Shown here: positions 55,301 to 62,315 of the stretch, in pieces
Position numbering within the stretch: the first letter of the stretch is position 1
Layout of the letters: each line of letters starts with the position of its first letter
Assembly (NCBI GenBank): GCA_002298785.1
Contig: DBMR01000071.1
Location: forward strand, 1 to 64,000
Length of the DNA: 64,000 nt
Source: Verrucomicrobia subdivision 3 bacterium UBA693
GTDB lineage: Bacteria; Verrucomicrobiota; Verrucomicrobiia; Limisphaerales; UBA8199
Reading direction: 5' to 3'
Position numbers and translations under genes: made by a program
Notes under the pieces: model-generated
What the model was told of the DNA's origin: nothing
What the model saw: only the letters and a program-made list of their open reading frames with translations
Database searches by the model: none

Positions 55301-58105
55301 CCAGACCGATCCCGCGACCGTATCATAAAGCAAGGCTGCTGCCGTGAGCGTCGTCCCCTGGCTGTTCGCCGCGAACCGCCAGCGATTCGGATTCGAGGCG
55401 GGGGCCCCGCTCCAGGTTTGTAGACTCAACGGGCGCTGGGTGCTCGCCCAGCCATTCAACGTGGTACCGGTGGTATTGGTCGGGAAGAACCAATAAAGGT
55501 GGTCCACTGCGTCGGGATCCTGAACGGCCATCGGCGCGTAGCGCGGCACGTAATGACGCCCGTCCGTCGTTAATGCATAGCTGAAGAACAGACCGACTGC
55601 ACCGCGCGCGGACGCGGCCACATTATAGGCGGTGAGTTCGGAATTGAGGCTCCGGCGCACTCGGCCCGGAACACTGGGCGCAAACGGCTTATCCAGGAGT
55701 GGCAGTGGCATGGGCGCCTGCAACACCGCGCCGGCTTCCTTCAGGTAGTTGAACGTGATCCCTTCCGCCGGCTTTTCTCGCAACACCTTGAACGCGCGCA
55801 TCGCCGGCCGCTCATCGCTTTCAGTATAGCTCAGCAGCACGAAAGGCGCCGAAGAATAGCCGGACGCATTCGTGATATTCAGGTCATCGCGCAGCGCGTA
55901 GGCCTGGCCGCCCTGCATGAGCGCGTGTTCCTCGTTAGGATTGTAACCCACCGCACTGGCATCGTTCTGGTAGTAGATGCTACCGCGCGCCTGCAGGCTC
56001 GGCAGCGCGCCCGAACCGTCGTTGCTGGCCAGGACGATCTCAGAGGGCGAACCGGGCCACTGCAAGGTGTAACGGCCGATGACCGCAGGCCAAAAGCTCT
56101 GCTTGAAACCCGCCGCCAAATCCACCTTGTTCTTCCGAAACCACCATACTTCCAGCGAGTTGGTACCGGGAATGGCATTGACCGGAATGATCGCGCCCCG
56201 GTTCGCCGCGTCGAACCCACCGGCGAAAGGATCCACATAGGCCGTCGGATTGAACGACGTGCCGGCGGATTGGAGAATGTATCCGGCCAGGTAGTTGGTA
56301 TCGTTGCCACCACCGGGCTCGCCGTCGGGCGCCCCGATGCGATCACCGACATTCACCGTCACCTTCACCACCCGGGGCGCGGAGATTGCAGGCGGCCAGA
56401 TGAAAGACTGCGTGTTGGTGTCCCAACTGGTGAGGTTGGCGGCAATTGTGCCCGCGAAATTCGTGGTTTTCAGATTCTGATCCAACCAGGAAAACACACG
56501 CTCGAACCGGATACTGCCCTGCGAACTGAATCGCAGCAGGGCCCGGTGCACCGGGTACTGCGGGGTAAGCCAACTGTAGTAGGAAAACGTCTCAGTCAGT
56601 TTGCCGCGCGGCTGATCCAGCGGATCCTGGTAATCGAGCAGGGGCGCGTTTTGCGACGGCAACGCTACCGCGGTCTTTCGAGCCTCCTCATCGGTCGCAG
56701 CAGTCGGCCGAATATAGTGGCTGTATTTCGTTACGTCGTTGGGCCAGACCAACTGGTAGCGCACGAACCGAAACGGCCATCGCAAACCAGCTAATCCTTC
56801 CTGCATCCAGTGAACCTGGAGATCGTTCTGATTTACCGTCTCTCGATTCGCGTAAAACACCGGCTTGACGCTGCCATTCGGATTGAACCGGAACGTGAAG
56901 CCCTGCCCGGTCTGCAGGAGAGGTTCAGGGAACAAGTCTTCGTCATCCGGAGCATTGTCCTGATAGGACGTCAGGCGCTCGCCCAATTCCACGGTTACAT
57001 CATCCGGAGCCGGTTGACGCGACACATCCAGTATTTCGAAACCAAGATGTTCCCGGGCCGTACCGCTGCGCACATCCCCGAGCAGTTCGACAAAGATACG
57101 CCCCTCGACATTATAGGAACGGATGAATCCGCCAGACAAGCCGCCGGACTCGTCCAGCCAAAGCGTTCTCAACTCTTGCAACGAGTTCGTCGCCACCGGT
57201 TGTACGCCGGCAATCTTCACTTCTTCAACCACGTTCGAAGGGAAATTCCGGTTGTAGACAACGACGATCCCGCCGACGCGCGCGCTGGGCACGAGGATGG
57301 GCTTGCCGGTATCGGTGAAGGTGCGCTCCGTCCAATACATTGTGCGCGGCGGCTTCACCGGGCTGCTGGAAATGGTGTAGAAATTCGTCCAGACCACGTA
57401 CGGCGACCCCAGGTAACTGACCGTTCCCACCCCGGCCGGCGGATTCGCGTTGGTGGACGAGAGGCTGCGTCGCCAGACCACGCGCGTGCTCCCGGGGTTC
57501 ACGGCAAAGACTACTTCCGCATTCGGACTCCAATAATAATCGGCGTTGTTGTGATTTACGGAAGTGTAAGGCTCGCGCGCCCAATACAGTTCCGGCGCTT
57601 GAGGCAACCGGTTGGGATTCACGTTTCGGTTTGTTAATGCGAGATCGATGCCATACTCGTCCGTGTTGGGCACCGGGATGACATCACCAAAAAGGAATGA
57701 AATCGTCCGGCTCAGGAACGGGGCGCCGACCGCCGCTTGCGGCATGATCAGGAAGTTGGTCCCGCTCACCTTACCGCGCGGGAGTTTCAAGGTTTCCGCA
57801 TTCGCCACGTAACTCTTCGAAGGATCCAGTAAGTTGACAAAGTTCGAAACGCCGGGCTTCGCCAACGCTCCCCAACTGAGCAGGCTCTGAAACTGGCTGC
57901 GGGTACCCGGAGCCGGCACCACCGGCGCGCGTCCATCGGACCCAAGAGGTACGCCATTGGTATTCGAGATCGGCATGCCGTTGGTGGAAGCCAGGTTGTA
58001 ACGCGTGGCATTCTGCCTAATTTCCAAGGGCAACGACTGGGCGGCCGCTTGGATTGCGGCCAGCACCACCGCCATCGATACCGCAATTACTCCGGGTAAT
58101 TTCAT
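49346..58105 (-). CDS. Giant exported protein of unknown function (about 2919 aa)
   Basis: Start 58105 gives a clean signal peptide (MKLPGVIAVSMAVVLAAIQA, then AAQ). The frame extends to ATG 58231, which has a better AGGA ribosome-binding site, so that start remains possible with a 42-residue leader. No stop or frameshift occurs over 8.7 kb. Residues to about 1500 are beta-rich with many Trp, Tyr, Asn and Pro and contain GYNPNEEHA at about 720. A dockerin/EF-hand-like calcium loop (DQNNDGRVDAEDARRLYP) starts at D1899. ELYGTPYPEDIGPGKTY lies at about 2172. Between about 2050 and 2570 long amphipathic helices dominate (RQIFRQRAAAVIQGYRTRDA, AAQYSFMAAQAYDYETG), then a beta-rich C-terminus. No known catalytic domain is recognised. 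Confidence 0.85.
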   Translation of the reverse strand: MKLPGVIAVSMAVVLAAIQAAAQSLPLEIRQNATRYNLASTNGMPISNTNGVPLGSDGRAPVVPAPGTRSQFQSLLSWGALAKPGVSNFVNLLDPSKSYVANAETLKLPRGKVSGTNFLIMPQAAVGAPFLSRTISFLFGDVIPVPNTDEYGIDLALTNRNVNPNRLPQAPELYWAREPYTSVNHNNADYYWSPNAEVVFAVNPGSTRVVWRRSLSSTNANPPAGVGTVSYLGSPYVVWTNFYTISSSPVKPPRTMYWTERTFTDTGKPILVPSARVGGIVVVYNRNFPSNVVEEVKIAGVQPVATNSLQELRTLWLDESGGLSGGFIRSYNVEGRIFVELLGDVRSGTAREHLGFEILDVSRQPAPDDVTVELGERLTSYQDNAPDDEDLFPEPLLQTGQGFTFRFNPNGSVKPVFYANRETVNQNDLQVHWMQEGLAGLRWPFRFVRYQLVWPNDVTKYSHYIRPTAATDEEARKTAVALPSQNAPLLDYQDPLDQPRGKLTETFSYYSWLTPQYPVHRALLRFSSQGSIRFERVFSWLDQNLKTTNFAGTIAANLTSWDTNTQSFIWPPAISAPRVVKVTVNVGDRIGAPDGEPGGGNDTNYLAGYILQSAGTSFNPTAYVDPFAGGFDAANRGAIIPVNAIPGTNSLEVWWFRKNKVDLAAGFKQSFWPAVIGRYTLQWPGSPSEIVLASNDGSGALPSLQARGSIYYQNDASAVGYNPNEEHALMQGGQAYALRDDLNITNASGYSSAPFVLLSYTESDERPAMRAFKVLREKPAEGITFNYLKEAGAVLQAPMPLPLLDKPFAPSVPGRVRRSLNSELTAYNVAASARGAVGLFFSYALTTDGRHYVPRYAPMAVQDPDAVDHLYWFFPTNTTGTTLNGWASTQRPLSLQTWSGAPASNPNRWRFAANSQGTTLTAAALLYDTVAGSVWQVGITAATNGYVEVEFATTTPAAAKQANVLVSPTGAAGDNEFTGYRLASEPLVQANVTDEMRQLYAAFTFQDRKGNTWIYRGAHDSQLGSDGAPTMVMKYYYKTLPGFFFPTRAVNAQPPVGTVTPYLRDVNPDGTYIGDPVFGNANNAQDPDGNALGIVYRPVWPATVPVLQMAETLTTPKRGLPAVRGQTSFNILYQESQAAGGTVNESVVLHDPTREKQFSLGDPSDPTSTILGAIPDSVKTQTFLGKTYFPNLPPHLAERFFLDPNRGAHGALVFKGQFVDAALGDKYVFLNVLSSTDVATLKGLCTSDDAARTKWNAAIDGLSTTMETFLPNPAKPGTYTNNGPALVVSNTALARVTGSDVAVDSYALTAVGPGTGFVSLIAGDGHAFTPEGDPVSVKIIKVVNTLYRGEVNIVESSNPLNEKLTLQQVVDLAARTDDYNFEWKIAAPVDGLPPVVYQNTPSTILADGTWKHLRYPLDTDIPAAVPGTSANRLSQEVSTSVAPITRVAFTGVQSNDLNLSFSIDPAQPHLLVPGNKVTVRTADGAEIQGVVHPNTTDSQLIVVPGVRAVDVTQIVDLYERTATNQVQSIVFREFNEPPANYSEFWLSLDLDPALGARVYLDGQLAVAANTGPNDTQTSAAPARLFPLSRSYRLNNALMAGGALNADGSRKHAIVVELISGAFPDEFLTFNARIEAFASVDVTAQQWLPLDVDRYADGVRAVLGGNADVRSLSDNYLIMRYQAKRPNHASYVSDGQGGNANWSQWTTPQLAEGWIKRVLKGINPFNQRVTDLFNNSVNTDVSIVAQAGARWEGDVALNLEAINNAGLIEVYETVLNRGKLLSIGGGINYGPANDALLLAAGYLNDLYMVLGNEAWADAANPTIGIGTKDNTYGSIATALFAFRGQLPSLLEEELALLRGRDDFLLPGVELRPVYNRMVWNYTRGIDAGEVIYALNYNILDQNNDGRVDAEDARRLYPQGHGDAYGHYLTALKGYYALLLDNNFDWVPRIEAVTVLGKPVSVDYQDERKFAAAAAAVARSGKQIFDLTWRRDYKSGTSTGWSHFSATKGNTTTRSVPTTRYWGMDHWASRTGQGSYLNWVVGNAILPDQDPDPTHTGSIQQVDRTTVPELKELVAVSKSLQTAMDNAEAGHTPLGLPATTIPFDLNPNAVVGGDNVTHFEQVYSRAKGALRNALVAFDDAKDVTRLMRSEEDSRTEFKTMVDKQELAYTNALIELYGTPYPEDIGPGKTYRTDYAGPDLVHYSYIDNAELTFGSLLTPETDYPWTIDVQSFSSGWANSDLISTFNFVTLARTNEVDGTSPSSSYLAQTNLYVSYNLKSHGFFGKPKEWTGQRNSPGKIQQAISDIVKARNAAYTAFYWADAAKYDLDWAIVSYEYKKASHKKIRDYQEAIYGTELVTSTVKAATEIADKILEETKDEVDTLALITSEALPQSFIAGVAAGGDLTSAARAALKAADVGVTSVIEWSRVATFSVTRALELANDAANKSIELFGIAPEEYNQELRDATSEIRDKVYGMNNFFMTINQRLQELDDARRKYKALLAEGDRIQLERQIFRQRAAAVIQGYRTRDAAFRIFRNEKLERYKTLFDLAAQYSFMAAQAYDYETGLLHTDQGKEFINRIVHSRALGVMQNGEPQFAGSDTGDPGLSSAMAEMFADWSVVKGRLGFNNPDAYGTTVSLRTENYRILPDSNSLSNWKDILSRGLKANLLDDPDVRRYCLQIDSNNGQPVPGIVIEFNTTITPGLNLFGRPLAAGDHAFSSSSFATKIFAAGVAFEGYLGMDNPNANSGAVTSSGGTSPSDPTVTFLDPNALAATPYIYLVPMGVDSMRSPPLGDTGTVRNWSVDDVAIPLPFNIGSSDLSTAQLYQSSDSLSEPPFAIRKHQAFRPVSTASVFSPSIYTSTGGLQRSQFTSNRLIGRSVWNSKWKLVIPGTTLLNDPNEGLERFIRTVRDVKLHFVTYSYSGN

Positions 58106-58262
58106 AGGGCACTTCCATTGGACATCAGCCATCTCCTGCACTGCGGCGCGAGGGCAGCAGCTCGCCGGCGAGGGCCAGAGCGCATCGGGTGGATTTGCCG
58201 ATTGGCCGTAATCCAGGTGTGAGGCTTTCATGACATATCCTCAGGTCCAGATCGTTAACTAC

Positions 58263-59849
58263 TCAGCGAGGGCCGATGGCGATGAAGTGAAATTCCCGGG
58301 GGAGCAGCAGGCTAGTAGATCCCAGGTCTTGAAAGGTCGTCACCGTGAATCCGGCCGTCGTTATAGAACTGATCGTGGCCGAACCCGCTACATTGCCCAC
58401 GAGTGTAACAGTAATTGCCGGCACCTCCGAAAACCCGCCATCGGTAAACTTTAACTGATACACCCCCGCACCCGGCGCGACAGACCAACCACTGGCGGTG
58501 CCCAGGGCTAATCCCTGTGAACTGACTCGCCCGCGCACGATTTTCAAGTTTTCCGGGCCGGTAACGTACTTCGAAGTACCACTGGTCAGGGCGCCCGTCA
58601 CGTCCAGGTTGCCATTCACCGTCACCTTGTTGGCGGGAGCAGTCTCGACCTGAACCACCGTGCCGCCGCCGGTCTGATCGTTTATCAATAATTTACCCGC
58701 TCCTTCGCCATTGCCGCTGCCCGAGGAAACGAGATTCCAATTGTGCCCGCCAGTCGAGGTGTTTCGCAGACTGATCCAGGTGCCCGCGGCGTTCCCGGAG
58801 TCAAGAATTTCGGCCAGATAAGTGTTGGGGGACCGGACATGCAATGCTCCCTGGGGCGAATTGGTCCCAATGCCCACGTTGCCGCTGCCTTTCACGCGCA
58901 TCACTTCGGTAAACGACGCGCTGCTGCCATAACCAAAGGCCACGTCGCTCCCAACCACGTCACTGTGGATTTGCAGCAGGCCAGATTGCACCCCAAATCC
59001 ATAACTAACCCCGGACAATCCATATAGACTGATTTTGTCCCCCAGGCTCGAGGCCAGGGAGAGTGGAAACGCCGGCGTGGCTACGCTCAGGCCAAGGTTT
59101 CCGCTGCTAATAATCTGGTTTCCCGTAAAACTGTTGCCACCTGCCCGCAAAGCCACATTGCCGGACAACCGCGCGTCGGCCAGGGTGCCCGCCGTAATGG
59201 TCGAAGCGTTCAGTGCCGGGATCTGGGAGGCCGACAACCCTGTCAGCCCGGAACCGTCGCCCGAGATCACGCCGGCGACGAAAAGATTAGTGGCAATCTC
59301 CGCACGGCCGATCGGTGTGTTGTACCCGAGGTAGGTAAAGCCATTGGTGCCGATCAGCTTGTTGGCTCCCGCGGACAGGAAGGAATAAGGGGAAGGCACC
59401 AGCCGGAGACGAGGCAAGATATCGGTGGTGATGCTGCCCACGGTCACCGAGATGCCGATATAACGATCGGAAGCGGTGGCATTGGTGAATACCGATGAAA
59501 GCGGCGGGCGCGCTTCACTGCCGAACGCGGAACCTTCCCCGAGCACGACGCTGAACTGTCCCTTGTCTACCGTCACCACCTGTTGCTCGGTCCACAAGGC
59601 GGTGCCGGCCGTAGCGACCGAATAGATTCGGAAGATGACCGGGTAATTGGCGGGGTTGTTGGTCGCGAGCGGTGTTCCAGTGGAATCCACCAGGAAACCC
59701 TGGTACGTCATGTAATCACCCGGACTAGCCGTGGCGGCCCCGGCGCGTGGGGCACCCACCAGGAACAGGAGGCTCAGGCACAAGCCCAGGGCGGCAACGG
59801 CCCGGCGGCGATGAATGGAAACATTGAGGCGATTCAAACAGGTCTTCAT
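58263..59849 (-). CDS. Exported tail-fibre-like protein
   Basis: A 528-residue protein from ATG 59849, chosen for its signal peptide (basic RLNVSIHRRR then AVAALGLCLSLLFLVGAPRAGA). ATG 59912 overlaps the stop of the upstream gene as ATGA and is an equally possible, translationally coupled start. The N-terminal domain (YMTYQGFLVDSTGTPL, LWTEQQVVTVDKGQFSVVLG) is found in many secreted bacterial fibre proteins. The middle has short Gly/Ser/Asn repeats and the fibre motif MRVKGSGNVGIGTNSPQGAL at about residue 320. The C-terminus is a compact beta domain (FTVTTFQDLGSTSL). This suggests a trimeric fibre, but no S74 autoprotease is seen. Confidence 0.75.
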   Translation of the reverse strand: MKTCLNRLNVSIHRRRAVAALGLCLSLLFLVGAPRAGAATASPGDYMTYQGFLVDSTGTPLATNNPANYPVIFRIYSVATAGTALWTEQQVVTVDKGQFSVVLGEGSAFGSEARPPLSSVFTNATASDRYIGISVTVGSITTDILPRLRLVPSPYSFLSAGANKLIGTNGFTYLGYNTPIGRAEIATNLFVAGVISGDGSGLTGLSASQIPALNASTITAGTLADARLSGNVALRAGGNSFTGNQIISSGNLGLSVATPAFPLSLASSLGDKISLYGLSGVSYGFGVQSGLLQIHSDVVGSDVAFGYGSSASFTEVMRVKGSGNVGIGTNSPQGALHVRSPNTYLAEILDSGNAAGTWISLRNTSTGGHNWNLVSSGSGNGEGAGKLLINDQTGGGTVVQVETAPANKVTVNGNLDVTGALTSGTSKYVTGPENLKIVRGRVSSQGLALGTASGWSVAPGAGVYQLKFTDGGFSEVPAITVTLVGNVAGSATISSITTAGFTVTTFQDLGSTSLLLPREFHFIAIGPR

Positions 59850-59908
59850 AAGCGTCCGGCTGAAGTTGGAGCATCGATGGATCATGGCAGTGGCTGACAG
59901 TGTTCGGT

Positions 59909-61795
59909 TCATGGCGTGGTCAAAGAGGCGATTTCACTAATGCGTTTGAGCGTAAAGGTCCCCAGCACATTGTATTGACGGGTGTTGGTCCCCCGTGCCT
60001 GCACGGTGATGACCTCGACGTAGTTGCCGCTGAGGTCCTGCGTGCCGGCGGTCAGGCTGTTAAAGTCATTCTGCGGCGCGGTAAAGTTGAGTGTGATCTG
60101 GCGCGAAACACCAAAAGACTCGAGGCCGCGCTCAAGGGTACTGCTAAACTGCGCGTCCAGGTTGTCGTGATCTGGATGGTAGGTGTGGAGGAAAGGATTC
60201 GACGCCTGGTCATCGTAAGCCAGCGGCACCGTAACCGTCAGACTGCCACCCTGCTGCATGTTCCCGGTAAAATTCCAGGGGGCGTTCCCGGAAGAGGTGG
60301 GTAGATGCACCGCGCTGATCCGACGGGCCGTTGACAACTGCGAGGACAACAACAGGCTCTCTTGCGTAGCCACCACGGTGTTCGAGCCCAGCCCGGTGCC
60401 GTAGTAAATCTTTTGAAACAGCTTCGAGCTGGTACCGTCGTTGTGCAGGATCAGGCGCAAGGGAAACGACTCCGCCACCGCGCCCGAGTCCACCTTGATC
60501 GGGCCATCGAGCAGATACGATCCGGTTTTGTTATCCGGACCACCGTAAACCAGCACCCGGCCGCTGCTGGGATCGCGTTCGTAATGATACCCGTTGGTGC
60601 CTTCGGCGAGCTGCAACCGACTCAACAAGGCGGCCAGTTCATCCGCACTGCCAGCCTTCGCATAAGGCTTCAAGTAACTGCTGACATATTGCGCCAGGGC
60701 TCCCCCAACCCATAGACCGGCGCTGGATACTTTTTGCGCGGATACCGCCATGTCCACCCGAGAAAGGCCCAGCGAATCGGTAAATCGCAGGATCCCGGCA
60801 AAAACGTCGCCCGGGTTGCCGGGCATTGCCGATCGGTTCACCCCAATGTATACCTCCACCTCCGAGCCCTGCTGCCCGGCGGCGGCCAGCGACCACGATT
60901 GCGTCCCGGCGCTCAGATCAAGGTAGCTGAACGTCAGATCATTCGTATTGATCGGCCCGCGCAGCAGGAGCGGCGGCATCCCGGTAATCCCCGGCTGGCC
61001 CAACGGCGGCTCCTCTGAGGGCAACGCCTGCATGGTAACCGTGATCGGAACATTCGCCGTGTTCCGGAGGCGAAACTGGGTCTGGCCGCGGGTGGTCCCA
61101 AATCTCAACCCGGCAGTCTCCGCCTGCACGAATTGTATCGGTCCAAAGTACTGATTGTAGTTTTCACCGGCCCGCACCCAATATGCCTGGTCGCGGCGCA
61201 CCGACGTGGTGCGATACGCAAACACCCGGGCCGGATTGGTAACCCCGAACTCACCGCCCTGATACCGATAGATCTCCGCCATTTGCTGCAATCCCGGAGC
61301 TTTGGCCAAAAAGGTTTCAAAGGTCGGCGGGGTCGCCGCGGGGACCGGAAAACCGATGAAATTCAGGCCCGTCAATGTCCACTTGTAAGTTGGAATCACC
61401 GGACGGCCTTTGAGCTTCCAATCGTAATTAAACGCGCCGCCCACCCGGACGAGATAAGCGCCATTTCCCGTTAATTGGCGTAGCGGCGAATTAGTCCCTT
61501 GCTGGCGTGTCCACGGAATCCACTGGCTCCCGGCGGAGGTGGGATTTTGCGGCGAATTCACGTATTGCCCGGTGGGCAAAGCAGGTTGCCAATACCATAC
61601 CTCCTGAATGGGATTGAAAGGATCAGCGCTCAGCAGCGAGTCAATCGTAGCCGAGGAAGGATCAATATGGAGATAAACCGAATTCCAGCCGGGCTTTAGG
61701 TTGTTGGTCTGGGTGAGCCATTGCGCTGACGCGGGCGATCCCAGACCGATGAGGGCAACGGCGATGAGCCAACCAAAATAACGGGTGATTCGCAT
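59909..61795 (-). CDS. Exported protein of unknown function (628 aa)
   Basis: Start 61795 yields a signal peptide (MRITRYFGWLIAVALIGLGS, cleavage near ASA). The open frame to 61873 has a non-native-looking leader that overlaps the upstream regulator gene. The mature part begins WLTQTNNLKPGWNSVYLHID and is beta-rich throughout, with GVNRSAMPGNPGDVFAG and NNDFNSLTAG-type loops. It has no cysteines to speak of and no known catalytic motif. I do not recognise a named family. It lies 13 bp after the receiver-only regulator and overlaps the tail-fibre-like gene by 4 bp if the latter starts at 59912, so the three are very likely one transcript. Confidence 0.75.
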   Translation of the reverse strand: MRITRYFGWLIAVALIGLGSPASAQWLTQTNNLKPGWNSVYLHIDPSSATIDSLLSADPFNPIQEVWYWQPALPTGQYVNSPQNPTSAGSQWIPWTRQQGTNSPLRQLTGNGAYLVRVGGAFNYDWKLKGRPVIPTYKWTLTGLNFIGFPVPAATPPTFETFLAKAPGLQQMAEIYRYQGGEFGVTNPARVFAYRTTSVRRDQAYWVRAGENYNQYFGPIQFVQAETAGLRFGTTRGQTQFRLRNTANVPITVTMQALPSEEPPLGQPGITGMPPLLLRGPINTNDLTFSYLDLSAGTQSWSLAAAGQQGSEVEVYIGVNRSAMPGNPGDVFAGILRFTDSLGLSRVDMAVSAQKVSSAGLWVGGALAQYVSSYLKPYAKAGSADELAALLSRLQLAEGTNGYHYERDPSSGRVLVYGGPDNKTGSYLLDGPIKVDSGAVAESFPLRLILHNDGTSSKLFQKIYYGTGLGSNTVVATQESLLLSSQLSTARRISAVHLPTSSGNAPWNFTGNMQQGGSLTVTVPLAYDDQASNPFLHTYHPDHDNLDAQFSSTLERGLESFGVSRQITLNFTAPQNDFNSLTAGTQDLSGNYVEVITVQARGTNTRQYNVLGTFTLKRISEIASLTTP

Positions 61796-61808
61796 GCGAG
61801 AAACAGGT

Positions 61809-62183
61809 TCAGGTTTTCGATGGCGGCGCGAGAATGAGCTCCACCAGGAGGGAGACATTTTCCTTGTCCACAAAATTCACCGCACCGGCCTGGCGCGCCT
61901 GGTCCCGAAATTCCGGCTGCGTGAATTGCGAAATGATGATTACCCGCGCGGCAGGATCCAGCTTGCGGATGGCCTCGGTGGCTTTGATCCCGCCCATGCC
62001 AGGCATGCGCAGATCCATGATCACCCAGTCCGGACGCCATTCAGCGAACTGCTTGACGGCCTCCTCGCCGGAATCCGCCTCCGCCACGACGCTCTGGTAC
62101 GCCTCGAAAATGTGGCGTACCGTGCGCCGAAACTCCGCGTGGTCGTCCACGACGAGCAGTTTTAGCGGCGAATTCTCAGGCAT
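61809..62183 (-). CDS. Receiver-only (CheY-like) response regulator
   Basis: A 124-residue single receiver domain. VVDDH at 11-15 gives the acidic pair, D57 (WVIMDLRMPGMGG) is the phosphoacceptor, and the switch region is IIISQFTQPEF with the conserved Lys in FVDKENVSL. There is no output domain, so it must act by protein contact or phosphotransfer. The receiver resembles those of NarL-type regulators rather than chemotaxis CheY. It is the first gene of the minus-strand block that ends at 43911, and it lies downstream of a pair of 11-bp direct repeats. Confidence 0.9.
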   Translation of the reverse strand: MPENSPLKLLVVDDHAEFRRTVRHIFEAYQSVVAEADSGEEAVKQFAEWRPDWVIMDLRMPGMGGIKATEAIRKLDPAARVIIISQFTQPEFRDQARQAGAVNFVDKENVSLLVELILAPPSKT

Positions 62184-62221
62184 GCTCCCACAGTGGATCG
62201 AATTTCACCGCGGGGTTATCG

Positions 62222-62279
62222 GAGTGAATACGCAAACGCGCCTACGAGTGAATACGTAGGGCTCGTGCCGTTGCGGCAC
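62222..62279 (-). promoter_or_regulatory. Direct and inverted repeats upstream of the 18-kb gene block
   Basis: GAGTGAATACG occurs twice, at 62222-62232 and 62246-62256. The second copy is embedded in an inverted repeat CCTACG ... CGTAGG (62241-62260). A hairpin GTGCCG/CGGCAC follows (62265-62279). All lie in the 132-bp gap between the M13 peptidase stop and the start of the receiver-only regulator. Paired direct repeats two helical turns apart (24 bp) suit tandem binding of a regulator. Confidence 0.4.
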
Positions 62280-62315
62280 TGTTACTGACCGGCCCAGGCT
62301 TTTGCCCGGGGCTCG

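Noticed and set aside
49346..58105. Toxin-complex (Tc) A subunit
   Set aside because: Only a loose resemblance of the long helical part; the signal peptide, the beta-rich N-terminal half and the absence of TcB/TcC partner genes do not fit.
58263..59849. Prophage tail fibre
   Set aside because: No other phage genes nearby, a Sec signal peptide is present, and the gene is embedded in a row of exported host-type proteins.
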